From Streptomyces mutomycini (GTDB taxonomy: Bacteria; Actinomycetota; Actinomycetes; Streptomycetales; Streptomycetaceae): a DNA stretch of 64,000 nucleotides. The position numbers were made by a program, and so were the translations under genes. The notes below the pieces were generated by a model. The model ran no database searches. It saw only the letters and a list, made by a program, of their open reading frames with translations, and was not told where the DNA came from. The DNA lies in assembly GCF_001700505.1 (NCBI RefSeq), contig NZ_MAPV01000056.1, forward strand, positions 62,001-126,000, given 5' to 3'. Below are positions 43,207 through 52,542 of the stretch, one piece after another (positions within the stretch are counted from its first letter, which is position 1; every line of letters starts with the position of its first letter).

Positions 43207-43307
43207 GATCGCCGGCTTCCTCAGGCCACGGTGGCTGCCCCGTCTCTGACGGCAACGGGTCCGCCATGCCCGGGTGTTTCGACGGGGCAGCCGGGGTGGC
43301 CGGCCGG

Positions 43308-44066
43308 CTACTGCTCGCTGTACATGAGCGAGCCGGGGGTGGTGAGCAGCTCGCCGGTCTCCAGCCAGGTCTTCAGGCCGGAGAGGATCATCGGCCAGCC
43401 GCCGTACAGCTCCTCGTTGGCACCCTCGCGGAGCTCGTCGTGGGTGACCGTCAGCCGGCAGGAGTCGCCGATGGGCTCGATCTCCCAGGTGATGCGGGAC
43501 GGGCCCTCGCTCCTCACCTCGTCACTCCAGAGTGCCACCATGCTCTGGACCAGCCTGCGCGGCGGTTCGACCTCCAGATTCTGTCCCTCCCCGAGCGGGC
43601 CCGGAGCGCCGGGAGCGCCCATCTCGAAGCGTGAGCCCTGGGTCCAGTCCGAGGTGACGCGGGCGCCGAAGTTGTACTTGCTTCTGATCCCGGGATCGGT
43701 GATCGCCTCCCAGAGGCGCTCGGGAGTGGTGCGGATGTAGATCTCGAAGATCTTCTCCATGGGAATCTCCAGTCGGCTCTTGAGGTCGCTGAGCCCGGCC
43801 GCCCAGGGCTCGGCGTACTTGCTCACCCATCGGTCGTGGACGAGCCTGATGGGCACAGGGTTCAGGAAGTGGAGCTTCTCCCGCCCCCGGCGTCGCGTGA
43901 CGACCAGGCCCGCCGCCTCCAGAAGCTTGAGGTGCTTCATCACAGCGAAGCGCGTGATGTCGAAGCGGGCCTCCAACGCACTCAGTGTCTGCCCGTCCTC
44001 GCGGAACAGCTCGTCGAGCAAGCTGCGCCGCGTCGGGTCGGCCATGGCTTTGAACACCGCGTCCAT
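43308..44066 (-). CDS. ArsR-family HTH fused to an AHSA1/SRPBCC domain
   Basis: A 252-residue two-domain protein. Residues 1-90 are an ArsR winged helix (MDAVFKAMADPTRRSLLDEL, FDITRFAVMKHLKLLEAAGL, VVTRRRGREKLHFLNPVPIR). Residues 105-252 are an AHSA1-type SRPBCC domain (EIYIRTTPERLWEAITDPGI ... GGWPMILSGLKTWLETGELL). Stand-alone pairs of these are common; here they are joined. I read it as a ligand-responsive repressor. ATG 44066 is favoured because the palindrome at 44081-44096 would otherwise be inside the coding region. The rhamnose operon is divergent. Confidence 0.88.
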   Translation of the reverse strand: MDAVFKAMADPTRRSLLDELFREDGQTLSALEARFDITRFAVMKHLKLLEAAGLVVTRRRGREKLHFLNPVPIRLVHDRWVSKYAEPWAAGLSDLKSRLEIPMEKIFEIYIRTTPERLWEAITDPGIRSKYNFGARVTSDWTQGSRFEMGAPGAPGPLGEGQNLEVEPPRRLVQSMVALWSDEVRSEGPSRITWEIEPIGDSCRLTVTHDELREGANEELYGGWPMILSGLKTWLETGELLTTPGSLMYSEQ

Positions 44067-44080
44067 ACGGACAAAATTAC

Positions 44081-44096
44081 GTGACCTAATGGTCAC
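44081..44096. promoter_or_regulatory. Palindrome before the ArsR-SRPBCC gene
   Basis: Perfect 6-bp arms GTGACC and GGTCAC with a 4-base spacer, 14 bp before the ATG; probably an autoregulatory operator. Confidence 0.6.
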
Positions 44097-44142
44097 ATGT
44101 CAAGGTCGGGCAAGCGCCCGGAAGCCCCTCACCGCAACGAGA

Positions 44143-44154
44143 TGAATTGATTCA
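44143..44154 (+). promoter_or_regulatory. LacI-type operator, copy 1 (rhamnose operon)
   Basis: TGAATTGATTCA, a TGAA-N4-TTCA palindrome of the LacI-family type, 128 bp before the isomerase start; repeated at 44221. Confidence 0.65.
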
Positions 44155-44220
44155 AATCCGAGAAGAAACGTGACCAGCAGCTTGACGAGCAGCTGTGCAC
44201 AAATCTAGCGTACGCACTGA

Positions 44221-44232
44221 TGAAACGATTCA
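44221..44232 (+). promoter_or_regulatory. LacI-type operator, copy 2 (rhamnose operon)
   Basis: TGAAACGATTCA, close to the LacI-family consensus TGAAnCGnTTCA, 49 bp before the isomerase start. Two copies 78 bp apart suggest cooperative binding. Confidence 0.7.
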
Positions 44233-44281
44233 CATCCACGATCCTGAGCGGTCGTCGGATGACTCTGCTTACGAGGTGTTC

Positions 44282-45448
44282 ATGTCTGATGTGTCGGCCG
44301 TCAAGGCAGCTCTGAAGTCTCAGGTCATCGAGACGCCCTCCTGGGGTTACGGCAATTCCGGAACCCGTTTCAAGGTCTTCGCCCAGTCAGGCGTCCCTCG
44401 TGACCCGTTCGAGAAGCTGGCGGACGCGGCGCAGGTGCACGCCTGCACCGGGGTCGCCCCCAAGGTGTCGCTGCACATTCCGTGGGACAGGGTGGAGGAC
44501 TACGCGGCGCTGACCCGGTACGCCGAGGAACTGGGGCTGCGGATCGGCGCGATCAACTCCAATGTCTTCCAGGACGACGACTTCAAGCTGGGCTCTGTCA
44601 CCCACCCGGACCCGAAGGTCCGCCGCAAGGCCACCGATCATCTGCTGGAGTGCGTCGACATCATGGACGCCACCGGCTCGCCCGATCTCAAGCTGTGGTT
44701 CTCGGACGGCACCAACTACCCCGGCCAGGACGACATCTCGGGCCGCCAGGACCGCTTGGCCGAGGCGCTCACCGAGGTGTACGAGCGGCTCGGCGACGAC
44801 CAGCGGATGCTGCTGGAGTACAAACTCTTCGAGCCGGCGTTCTACACGACCGACGTCCCGGACTGGGGCACCTCGTACGCCCACTGCCTCAAGCTCGGGC
44901 CGAAGGCCCAGGTGGTCGTCGACACCGGCCATCACGCACCGGGCACCAATATCGAATTCATCGTGGCCTTCCTGCTGCGGGAGGGGAAGCTCGGCGCCTT
45001 CGACTTCAACTCCCGTTTCTACGCCGACGACGACCTGATGGCAGGGGCCGCCGACCCCTTCCAGCTGTTCCGGATCATGCACGAGGTGGTGAAGAACGGC
45101 GGCCTCGAGACCGAGACCAACGTCAACTTCATGCTCGACCAGTGCCACAACATCGAGGCCAAGATCCCGGCCGTCATCCGTTCGGTCACCAATGTCCAGG
45201 AGGCGACCGCGAAGGCACTCCTGATCGACGCCGAGGCGCTCACCGAAGCGCAGCGCTCCGGTGATGTCCTGGCGTCCAACGGAGTGCTGATGGACGCGTT
45301 CAACACGGACGTGCGGCCGCTGCTCGCCGATGTCCGCGAGGAACTCGGCCTGGCGCGAGACCCGTTCGCCGCCTACCTCGCCTCCGGCAACCAGGAGCGC
45401 ATCGCCGCCGACCGTGTCGGCGGCGAGCAGGCCGGCTGGGGCGCCTGA
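44282..45448 (+). CDS. rhaI: L-rhamnose isomerase
   Basis: Converts L-rhamnose to L-rhamnulose, the first catabolic step. The 388 residues follow the RhaI (Pseudomonas-type) family, a metal-dependent TIM barrel: LKLWFSDGTNYPGQDD, LLEYKLFEPAFYTTDVPDWG, VVVDTGHHAPGTN and GAFDFNSRFYADDD hold the likely metal and base residues. ATG 44282 has ACGAGG nearby; the frame upstream covers the operators and is not coding. It heads a three-gene operon with the aldolase-dehydrogenase 64 bp after its stop. Confidence 0.94.
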   Translation: MSDVSAVKAALKSQVIETPSWGYGNSGTRFKVFAQSGVPRDPFEKLADAAQVHACTGVAPKVSLHIPWDRVEDYAALTRYAEELGLRIGAINSNVFQDDDFKLGSVTHPDPKVRRKATDHLLECVDIMDATGSPDLKLWFSDGTNYPGQDDISGRQDRLAEALTEVYERLGDDQRMLLEYKLFEPAFYTTDVPDWGTSYAHCLKLGPKAQVVVDTGHHAPGTNIEFIVAFLLREGKLGAFDFNSRFYADDDLMAGAADPFQLFRIMHEVVKNGGLETETNVNFMLDQCHNIEAKIPAVIRSVTNVQEATAKALLIDAEALTEAQRSGDVLASNGVLMDAFNTDVRPLLADVREELGLARDPFAAYLASGNQERIAADRVGGEQAGWGA

Positions 45449-45512
45449 GCCCCGCTCCCCCGCTTTCGTACGTAGCCGCACCCGTCCGTCACCTCTTCCC
45501 GAAGGAACTCTC

Positions 45513-47558
45513 ATGACGTCCGCGACGCACGCCGAAGTCGCCGCGCTCCTGGAGCGCGCCCACCGGACCGGCTCCGACCCCCGCAACACCAACTACGCCG
45601 GCGGCAACGCCTCGGCCAAGGCGACGGAGACCGACCCGGTCACCGGTGGCGAGGCCGAACTGCTCTGGGTCAAGGGCTCGGGCGGAGACCTCGGCACACT
45701 GACCGAGGCCGGTCTCGCCGTGCTGCGACTGGACCGGGTGCGAGCGCTCAAGGACGTGTACCCGGGGGTGGAGCGCGAGGACGAGATGGTCTCCGCGTTC
45801 GACTACTGCCTGCACGGCAAGGGGGGTGCGGCCCCGTCGATCGACACCGCGATGCACGCGCTGGTGGAGGCCGCGCACGTCGACCATCTGCACCCGGACT
45901 CCGGGATCGCCCTGGCGTGCGCGGCCGACGGCGAGAAGCTGACCGCCGAGTGCTTCGGTGACAAGGTCGCATGGGTGGACTGGCGCCGGCCCGGATTCCA
46001 GCTGGGCCTGGACATCGCGGCCGTCAAGGAGGCCAATCCGCAGGCGGTCGGTGTGATCCTGGGCGGCCACGGCATCACCGCCTGGGGCGAGACCTCCGAA
46101 AAGTGTGAGCGCAACGCCCTCTGGATGATCCGTACGGCCGAGAAGTTCCTCGAGGACCATGGCAGGGCCGAACCCTTCGGCGCCGTCCTCCCTGGCCGGC
46201 AGGCCCTGGAAGAGGATGCGCGCAGGGAGCGGGCCGCAGCCCTCGCGCCGTTGGTCCGCGGGCTGGCATCCACGGACCGCCCTCAGGTGGGGCACTTCAC
46301 CGACGCGGCACCCGTGCTGGACTTCCTCTCACGTGCCGAGCACCCCCGTCTCGCCGCTCTCGGCACCTCCTGCCCGGACCACTTCCTCCGTACGAAGGTC
46401 AGCCCGCTGGTCCTCGATCTGCCTGCCGACGCCCCGCTGGAGGAGGCTGTTGCCCGGCTCGGGGTGCTCCACGCGGAGTACCGCGAGGCGTACCGCGCGT
46501 ACTACGAGCGCCACGCCACGCCCGATTCGCCGGCCATGCGGGGAGCCGACCCGGCGATCGTGCTGGTGCCCGGTGTCGGCATGTTCTCGTTCGGCAAGGA
46601 CAAGCAGACCGCCCGGGTCGCCGGGGAGTTCTACCTGAACGCCATCAACGTGATGCGGGGCGCCGAGTCCGTCTCCTCCTACGCGCCGATCGAGGAGTCC
46701 GAGAAGTTCCGCATCGAGTACTGGGAGCTGGAGGAGGCCAAGCTCCGGCGGATGCCGAAGCCGAAGGCGCTGGCCACGCGGGTCGCGTTCGTCACCGGTG
46801 CGGGGTCGGGCATCGGTAAGGCGATCGCGCACCGGCTCGTCGCGGAGGGCGCCTGTGTCGTCGTGGCTGACCTTCACTCCGTGAACGCGGCGGCTGTCGC
46901 CGAGGAACTCGGCGGTCCGGACAAGGCCGTCGCGGTGACGGTGGACGTGACATCCGAAGAGCAGATCGTCGATGCGTTCAATGCGGCCGCACTCGCCTTC
47001 GGTGGTGTGGACCTGGTCGTGAACAACGCCGGGATCTCCATCTCGAAGCCCCTGCTGGAGACTTCGGCCCGGGACTGGGACCTCCAGCACGACATCATGG
47101 CGCGCGGTTCCTTCCTGGTGTCCCGCGAGGCGGCGCGGGTGATGCGAGCCCAGGATCTCGGCGGCGACATCGTCTACATCGCGTCCAAGAACGCCGTGTT
47201 CGCGGGCCCCGACAACATCGCGTACTCGGCCACCAAGGCCGACCAGGCACACCAGGTGCGCCTGTTGGCGGCAGAGCTCGGCGAGCACGGGATCCGGGTC
47301 AACGGGGTCAACCCCGACGGCGTGGTGCGCGGTTCCGGAATCTTCGCGGCGGGCTGGGGGGCCCAGCGCGCTGCGACCTACGGCATCGAGGAGGACAAGC
47401 TGGGCGAGTTCTACGCCCAGCGCACGATCCTCAAGCGCGAGGTGCTCCCGGAACATGTGGCCAACGCCGTGTTCGCACTGACCGGTGGGGACCTCACCCA
47501 CACCACCGGCCTCCACATTCCCGTCGACGCCGGTGTGGCGGCGGCGTTCCTGCGCTGA
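45513..47558 (+). CDS. rhaEW-like: Bifunctional rhamnulose-1-phosphate aldolase/lactaldehyde dehydrogenase-type SDR
   Basis: A 681-residue fusion. The N-terminal half (about 1-410) is a class II aldolase/adducin-type domain (NYAGGNASAKATETD, LLWVKGSGGDLGTL, HVDHLHPDSGIALA with zinc histidines, VGVILGGHGITAWGE). The C-terminal 250 residues are a short-chain dehydrogenase: VAFVTGAGSGIGKAIAHRLV (NAD loop), LVVNNAGISISKPL, and the catalytic tyrosine-lysine pair in AYSATKADQ. Together they would split rhamnulose-1-phosphate into DHAP and lactaldehyde and oxidise the latter to lactate. ATG 45513 follows GAAGGAAC. Confidence 0.93.
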   Translation: MTSATHAEVAALLERAHRTGSDPRNTNYAGGNASAKATETDPVTGGEAELLWVKGSGGDLGTLTEAGLAVLRLDRVRALKDVYPGVEREDEMVSAFDYCLHGKGGAAPSIDTAMHALVEAAHVDHLHPDSGIALACAADGEKLTAECFGDKVAWVDWRRPGFQLGLDIAAVKEANPQAVGVILGGHGITAWGETSEKCERNALWMIRTAEKFLEDHGRAEPFGAVLPGRQALEEDARRERAAALAPLVRGLASTDRPQVGHFTDAAPVLDFLSRAEHPRLAALGTSCPDHFLRTKVSPLVLDLPADAPLEEAVARLGVLHAEYREAYRAYYERHATPDSPAMRGADPAIVLVPGVGMFSFGKDKQTARVAGEFYLNAINVMRGAESVSSYAPIEESEKFRIEYWELEEAKLRRMPKPKALATRVAFVTGAGSGIGKAIAHRLVAEGACVVVADLHSVNAAAVAEELGGPDKAVAVTVDVTSEEQIVDAFNAAALAFGGVDLVVNNAGISISKPLLETSARDWDLQHDIMARGSFLVSREAARVMRAQDLGGDIVYIASKNAVFAGPDNIAYSATKADQAHQVRLLAAELGEHGIRVNGVNPDGVVRGSGIFAAGWGAQRAATYGIEEDKLGEFYAQRTILKREVLPEHVANAVFALTGGDLTHTTGLHIPVDAGVAAAFLR

Positions 47559-47640
47559 GCACGTTTCACCCTGCCGCGCCCCGGATGCTGTTCGGCGAGA
47601 GCCCGGGGCGCGGCTCCGCCCGGATCGGATGAGATTCTCC

Positions 47641-49122
47641 ATGTCTGCGACTTCACGGCACGACCCGGTGTTCGCCGCGGTGGACCTGGGCGCCACCAGC
47701 GGCCGGGTGATCACCGGCGGTGTCGGCCCCGACAAGCTGGTGCTGACCGAGGTGTACCGCTTCGCCAATACCCCGGTCCAGCTTCCCGGCGGGCTCCACT
47801 GGGACGTACTCGCCCTCTACCAGGGCATGCTGCACGGACTGCGCGCGGCGGCGCTCAGCGGCCCGGTCGCTTCGGTGGGCATCGACACCTGGGCCGTCGA
47901 CTACGGCCTCCTGGACTCCGACGGGTCACTCCTCGGCCTCCCGTTCCACTACCGCGACGGGCGTAACACCGCCGCTGCCGAGGAGGTGCTCGCGCGATGC
48001 GATGCGCAGGAGCTGTACGAGGTCGGCGGACTGCAGCACCTGCCGTTCAACACGGTCTTCCAGCTGGCCGCCCACCGTTCCACAGCTCAGTGGCCCGCGG
48101 CCCGGACCCTGCTGCTGATGCCCGATCTTCTGGTGTACTGGCTGACGGGGTCGGTGGGCGCGGAAGTGACCAACGCGTCGACGACCGGTCTGTTCGACGC
48201 GCGTTCAGGCTGCTGGTCCGACCGCCTGCTGGGGCGGCTCGGACTGGAACGTTCGATGTTCCCCGCCTTGCGTGAACCGGGTGTGCGAGCGGGCACGCTG
48301 CTTCCCCACGTGGCCGGGTTCACCGGGCTGCCGGTGGAGACCCAGGTGACGACCGTCGCCTCGCACGACACCGCGTCGGCGGTTGCCGCGGTCCCCGCCA
48401 CCGAACAGGGATTCGCGTATGTGTCGTGCGGTACGTGGTCGCTGGCCGGTCTCGAACTGGACGCGCCGGTACTCACAGAGGAGTCGAGGGCCGCGAACTT
48501 CACCAACGAGCGCGGTGTGGACGGCACGGTGCGCTATCTGCGCAACATCATGGGGATGTGGCTGCTCGAGGAGTGCCGTCGTACGTGGGAGCGCGCCGGT
48601 ACGTCGACGGGTCTCGCGGATCTTCTCGCGGGCGCTGCGCGTGCACGGCCGTTCGCCTGTGTGATCGACCCGGACGATCCGGTGTTCCTGGCGCCGGGAG
48701 ACATGCCGTCACGGATCGACGCCGCTCTCATCCGGACGGGGCAGGGGACCCCGGACGGCCCTGGTGGGTATGTCCGGTGCGTTCTGGAGAGCCTGGCGCT
48801 GGCCCATCGCAGGACGCTCCGGGAGGCCGCCGAGCTGGCGGGCCGCGAGCTGACACGGATCCATCTGGTCGGCGGTGGCTCGCGTAACGAGCTGCTGTGC
48901 CAGTGGACCGCCGACGCGACCGGTCTGCCGGTCACAGCAGGGCCCGCCGAGGCCACCGCGCTCGGCAACGTACTGCTCCAGGCGCGGGCCCATGGGCTGG
49001 TGGGCGGCCTGGCGGACATGCGCGGACTGGTGGCACGCACCCAGGAACTGCGCCACTACACACCTCAGGGGGACCCGGGGGCATGGGACAGGGCCGCCGG
49101 CCGGCTGACGGTACGCCTGTGA
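47641..49122 (+). CDS. rhaB: L-rhamnulokinase
   Basis: Phosphorylates L-rhamnulose at O-1 with ATP, feeding the aldolase encoded upstream. The 493-residue FGGY-family kinase has DLGATSGRVITG (phosphate-1 loop), ASVGIDTWAVDYGLLD, TTVASHDTASAVAAVP, YVSCGTWSLAG and the adenosine-site IHLVGGGSRNELLCQ. ATG 47632 in frame is an alternative start three codons upstream. It closes the operon, which ends in the hairpin at 49127. No rhamnose transporter or LacI regulator gene is adjacent. Confidence 0.95.
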   Translation: MSATSRHDPVFAAVDLGATSGRVITGGVGPDKLVLTEVYRFANTPVQLPGGLHWDVLALYQGMLHGLRAAALSGPVASVGIDTWAVDYGLLDSDGSLLGLPFHYRDGRNTAAAEEVLARCDAQELYEVGGLQHLPFNTVFQLAAHRSTAQWPAARTLLLMPDLLVYWLTGSVGAEVTNASTTGLFDARSGCWSDRLLGRLGLERSMFPALREPGVRAGTLLPHVAGFTGLPVETQVTTVASHDTASAVAAVPATEQGFAYVSCGTWSLAGLELDAPVLTEESRAANFTNERGVDGTVRYLRNIMGMWLLEECRRTWERAGTSTGLADLLAGAARARPFACVIDPDDPVFLAPGDMPSRIDAALIRTGQGTPDGPGGYVRCVLESLALAHRRTLREAAELAGRELTRIHLVGGGSRNELLCQWTADATGLPVTAGPAEATALGNVLLQARAHGLVGGLADMRGLVARTQELRHYTPQGDPGAWDRAAGRLTVRL

Positions 49123-49126
49123 GCGG

Positions 49127-49173
49127 CCCGGTCCCTCCCGCTGCCGCCGTCGGCGGCCGTGGGAGGGACCGGG
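49127..49173. terminator. Terminator hairpin between rhaB and the convergent hydrolase gene
   Basis: 13-bp perfect outer arms (CCCGGTCCCTCCC and complement) with a further paired GCCGCC/GGCGGC inside; can serve both directions. Confidence 0.87.
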
Positions 49174-49203
49174 AACACCTTTGCGTGTGCGAGGAGGGGC
49201 GGG

Positions 49204-50262
49204 TCAGTTCGAGGCGAGGCCCAGTTCCTGGTCACCGAGCGGCTCGAAGTGGCGTGCGACCTCGGCGGCGCTGACATCGGCAAGCTCGGCGGGGTTCCAC
49301 CGCGGAGTGCGGTCCTTGTCGATGATCCGGGCACGCACGCCCTCCACCAGGTCATGTCCCGTGAAGGCTCGGCAGGAGACACGGAACTCCTGGTCGAGGG
49401 CGGCTTCCAGACTGCCGAGCCGGCCGGCACGGCGTACGGCGGCCAGAGTGACCTTGAGTGCGGTGGGTGACGCGGTGAGGAGCGCGGCGGCGGTCTCCTT
49501 CGCGGCGGACACCCCACTGTCCACCAGTCGGTCGATGATCTCCTCGACCGTGTCGGCGGCGTAGCACTCGTCGATCCACGCGCGGTGCGCTGCGAGCTCT
49601 CCTTCAGGCGCTGCCGCCGTGCAGCCCCGTACTGTCTCTGCCAGGTCGGCGGGTGTCGCGGTACGGGCGAGGGCTGTCGTGAGGTCGGCCAGGCGGTGGG
49701 ACGGGACGAAGTGGTCGGCCAGGCCGCACAGGATGGCGTCGGCCGCGTCGACGGCCCTGCCGGTCAGTGCGAGGTGGGTCCCGAGCTCACCGGGTGCCGC
49801 GGCCAGCAGGTAGGTGCCCCCTACGTCGGGCACAAAGCCGATTCCGGTCTCGGGCATCGCGACACGCGAGCGTTCGGTGACGATGCGGACGTCGCCGTGG
49901 GCCGACACGCCCACGCCGCCGCCCATCACGATGCCGTCCATGAGCGCCACGTACGGTTTCGGGAACCTGGCGATCCGGGCGTTGAGGCGGTACTCGTCAC
50001 GCCAGAAGTCCACGGAGGCACGACGGCCCGCCCGTGCGTCCTCATAGATAGACCGGATGTCGCCGCCCGCGCAGAGGCCGCGCCCGCCGGCTCCGCCTAT
50101 CACGACTGCGGTGACCGTGTCGTCGCCGGCGGCCATGCTGAGCGCTTCATCGATGCCACGCACCATGGTGTGCGTGAGCGCGTTCATGGCTCTGGGCCGG
50201 TTGAGGGTGATGTGCAGGATGTGACCCTCGGTGTGCAACAGGACGGGCTCGTCATCGTTCAT
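49204..50262 (-). CDS. 3-hydroxyisobutyryl-CoA hydrolase/enoyl-CoA hydratase family protein
   Basis: A 352-residue crotonase-fold enzyme. GGAGGRGLCAGGDIRSIYED and MDGIVMGGGVGVSAHGDVRI form the oxyanion and CoA site, and VAMPETGIGFVPDVGGTYLL holds the glutamate of the hydrolase subgroup. Length and the C-terminal domain with SPTALKVTLAAVRRAG, EFRVSCRAFTGHDLVEGVRA and KDRTPRWNP fit 3-hydroxyisobutyryl-CoA hydrolase of valine breakdown better than a simple enoyl-CoA hydratase. ATG 50262 chosen; earlier frame is proline/arginine noise. No other valine genes are nearby. Confidence 0.9.
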   Translation of the reverse strand: MNDDEPVLLHTEGHILHITLNRPRAMNALTHTMVRGIDEALSMAAGDDTVTAVVIGGAGGRGLCAGGDIRSIYEDARAGRRASVDFWRDEYRLNARIARFPKPYVALMDGIVMGGGVGVSAHGDVRIVTERSRVAMPETGIGFVPDVGGTYLLAAAPGELGTHLALTGRAVDAADAILCGLADHFVPSHRLADLTTALARTATPADLAETVRGCTAAAPEGELAAHRAWIDECYAADTVEEIIDRLVDSGVSAAKETAAALLTASPTALKVTLAAVRRAGRLGSLEAALDQEFRVSCRAFTGHDLVEGVRARIIDKDRTPRWNPAELADVSAAEVARHFEPLGDQELGLASN

Positions 50263-50441
50263 GTGTGCGCTCCGGTCAGCCGTGGACGATCTCTGCCCGC
50301 CATTCTGCGACGGCCGCCGTCGGGTCCGGGCGCCGGGGGCGCCCGTGCCAGCGCTGTGGCACTCCCGCATCGCGGGCTCGACAATTGAGATCTACGGGCC
50401 GCGACGTCCAGCAGCCCCGCCGGACAACCTCCGGAGCAGGC

Positions 50442-52538
50442 ATGACCGACTCTTCACGGCGAGCAGACGACGCAGCGTCGCGGCTCCGGATCGAACGGCG
50501 AGCCGCCGGTGAGACCAGGACCGCGGAGCGCCTCGCGCTGAACCGGACCGGCAGCTTCGAATGGGATCTGGACGCCCGGACCCTGGACGTCGACGAAGCC
50601 GGGCTGCTGGTCTTCGGCCTGGACGCGGCGGCCTTCGAGGCGTCGCCGTCGGCAGTGGCCGACCGGCTGGACGCGACGGACCGGGCGAGTCTGGAGACCA
50701 CCATCGACGAGGCGATCTCCGGCGGGAGCAACTCCTACAGCGTCCACTTCCAGATACCCCTGGAGGACGGGACCAGCCAGTGGACGCATGTGCAGGCGCG
50801 GATCCTGCGGTCCGAGGACGGGCGGGCGCACCGCGTCGTCGGCGTGGTGCGGGATGCGACGGCCGAGGTCACCCGTTCGGCCTTGGTCCTGGATCTGGAA
50901 AAGCGGCACCGTCGCCAGACGAGCATCGTCGAACGCACCACCACGGCGATGTCACGCGCGGTGACCGTGGACGACGTCACCGCAGCGCTCACCGGCCCGG
51001 GCGGTCTGGTCGGAATCGGTGCGGACGGACTGGCGCTCGGGCTCGTGGAGAACTCAGCACTCAAGATCATCGCTTTGAGCGGTGACTCGGTGGAGGTTCT
51101 CGAAGGCCTGGGTTCCGGGCAGCTCGACGCGACGTTCCCTCTCGGGGACACGATCCTCAGCGGGCGCCCCCGGTTCATCACCTCTCTCGCCGCGCTGCTC
51201 CGGCGCTATCCGGTACTCGAACCCCATATCGGCGAGCTGAACTTCCGCGCCGTCGCCTACCTTCCGCTGATCGCTCAGGCCCGCCCGCTGGGCGGACTCG
51301 CGCTCTTCTACCGGGAGCGCACGGTGTTCAGCGCGGACGAGAGGATCCTGTGTCTGGGGCTGGCCGCCATCGTGGCCCAGTCACTGCAGCGGGCGATCCT
51401 CTTCGACGAGGAGCGCGAATTCGCCACCGGGCTGCAGTCGGCCATGCTGCCGCGGCGGATCCAGGAGATCGAGGGCGGCGAGATCGCGGTCCGCTACCAC
51501 TCGGCGTGGAGCGGCCGCGAGGTCGGCGGCGACTGGTACGACGTGATCACACTACCGAGGGGCCGTATCGGCGTCGTGGTGGGCGATGTTCAGGGACACG
51601 ACACGCATGCTGCGGCGATCATGGGCCAGCTGCGGATCGCCCTGCGCGCGTACGCCGCGGAGGGGCACCCTCCGGCGACCGTGCTGGCGCGGGCCTCCCG
51701 CTTCCTGGCGGAGCTGGACACCGACCGGTTCGCGACGTCGACGTACGCGCAGGTGGACCTCGCCACGGGGGCGGTGCGCGTCGCTCGGGCCGGACACTTC
51801 GGACCGCTGATCAGGCACACCGACGGGCGGGTCGGTGTGCCTCAGGTACGCGGAGGTCTGCCGCTGGGAATCTCCACGGACTTCCGTGACGAGGAGTATC
51901 CGGAGACCCGCCTCGACCTGGTGCCCGGCGAGACGCTCGTCCTGTACACCGACGGGCTGGTCGAGGAACCGGGTGCCGATGTCGACACAGGTATCGCGGC
52001 GCTGATCCATGAAGTGAGTGACGGGCCGGACAGTGCCGAGGCGCTGGCCGACCATCTCTCGGACCGGCTGTGGGAGCGGTGGGGTTCGGGGGATGACGTG
52101 GCCCTGCTGGTCCTGCGGCGCAGCCCGGACCTCGGTTCGCCGAAGGCTCCCCGACTGCATCAGTACATCCATCAGGCGGATCCGCAGGGACTCTCGGAGG
52201 CACGGTCGATCGTGCGTCAGGCACTACGCGACTGGGGCCTCGCCGTGTTGGCTGACGACGCGGAGCTGGTCACGGGCGAGCTGCTGGTCAATGTCCTGCT
52301 GCACACGGAGGGCGGGGCGGTGCTGACGCTGGAGGTGCTGCCGGAACCGGTTCGGCGCATCAGGCTGTCGGTACAGGACCGTTCGAGTGTCTGGCCGCGA
52401 CGCCGCGAACCGGGCGAGACGTCGACCTCGGGGCGGGGTCTGCTGCTTCTCGACGCGGTCGCCGAACGCTGGGGCGTCGAGCCTCGCGGAGAGGGCAAGG
52501 CCGTCTGGTGCGAGATCGGCCCCACCTCGTCAGGCTGA
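50442..52538 (+). CDS. PAS-GAF-PP2C-HATPase multidomain sigma-regulatory phosphatase
   Basis: A 698-residue soluble protein. Residues 25-150 resemble a PAS fold (LNRTGSFEWDLDARTLDVDE, WTHVQARILRSEDGR). Residues 155-330 are a GAF domain. Residues 345-560 are a SpoIIE-type PP2C with all motifs intact (VGGDWYDV near 359-366, VGDVQGHDTHAAAIMGQLR, LYTDGLVEEPG, SGDDVALLVL). Residues 575-695 are an RsbW-like ATPase (LVTGELLVNVLLHTEGG, TSGRGLLLLDAVAERWG). Such proteins join phosphatase and kinase of a partner switch in one chain. ATG 50442 follows GGAGCAGG. A long nested hairpin ends the gene. Confidence 0.93.
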   Translation: MTDSSRRADDAASRLRIERRAAGETRTAERLALNRTGSFEWDLDARTLDVDEAGLLVFGLDAAAFEASPSAVADRLDATDRASLETTIDEAISGGSNSYSVHFQIPLEDGTSQWTHVQARILRSEDGRAHRVVGVVRDATAEVTRSALVLDLEKRHRRQTSIVERTTTAMSRAVTVDDVTAALTGPGGLVGIGADGLALGLVENSALKIIALSGDSVEVLEGLGSGQLDATFPLGDTILSGRPRFITSLAALLRRYPVLEPHIGELNFRAVAYLPLIAQARPLGGLALFYRERTVFSADERILCLGLAAIVAQSLQRAILFDEEREFATGLQSAMLPRRIQEIEGGEIAVRYHSAWSGREVGGDWYDVITLPRGRIGVVVGDVQGHDTHAAAIMGQLRIALRAYAAEGHPPATVLARASRFLAELDTDRFATSTYAQVDLATGAVRVARAGHFGPLIRHTDGRVGVPQVRGGLPLGISTDFRDEEYPETRLDLVPGETLVLYTDGLVEEPGADVDTGIAALIHEVSDGPDSAEALADHLSDRLWERWGSGDDVALLVLRRSPDLGSPKAPRLHQYIHQADPQGLSEARSIVRQALRDWGLAVLADDAELVTGELLVNVLLHTEGGAVLTLEVLPEPVRRIRLSVQDRSSVWPRRREPGETSTSGRGLLLLDAVAERWGVEPRGEGKAVWCEIGPTSSG

Positions 52539-52542
52539 GGAT

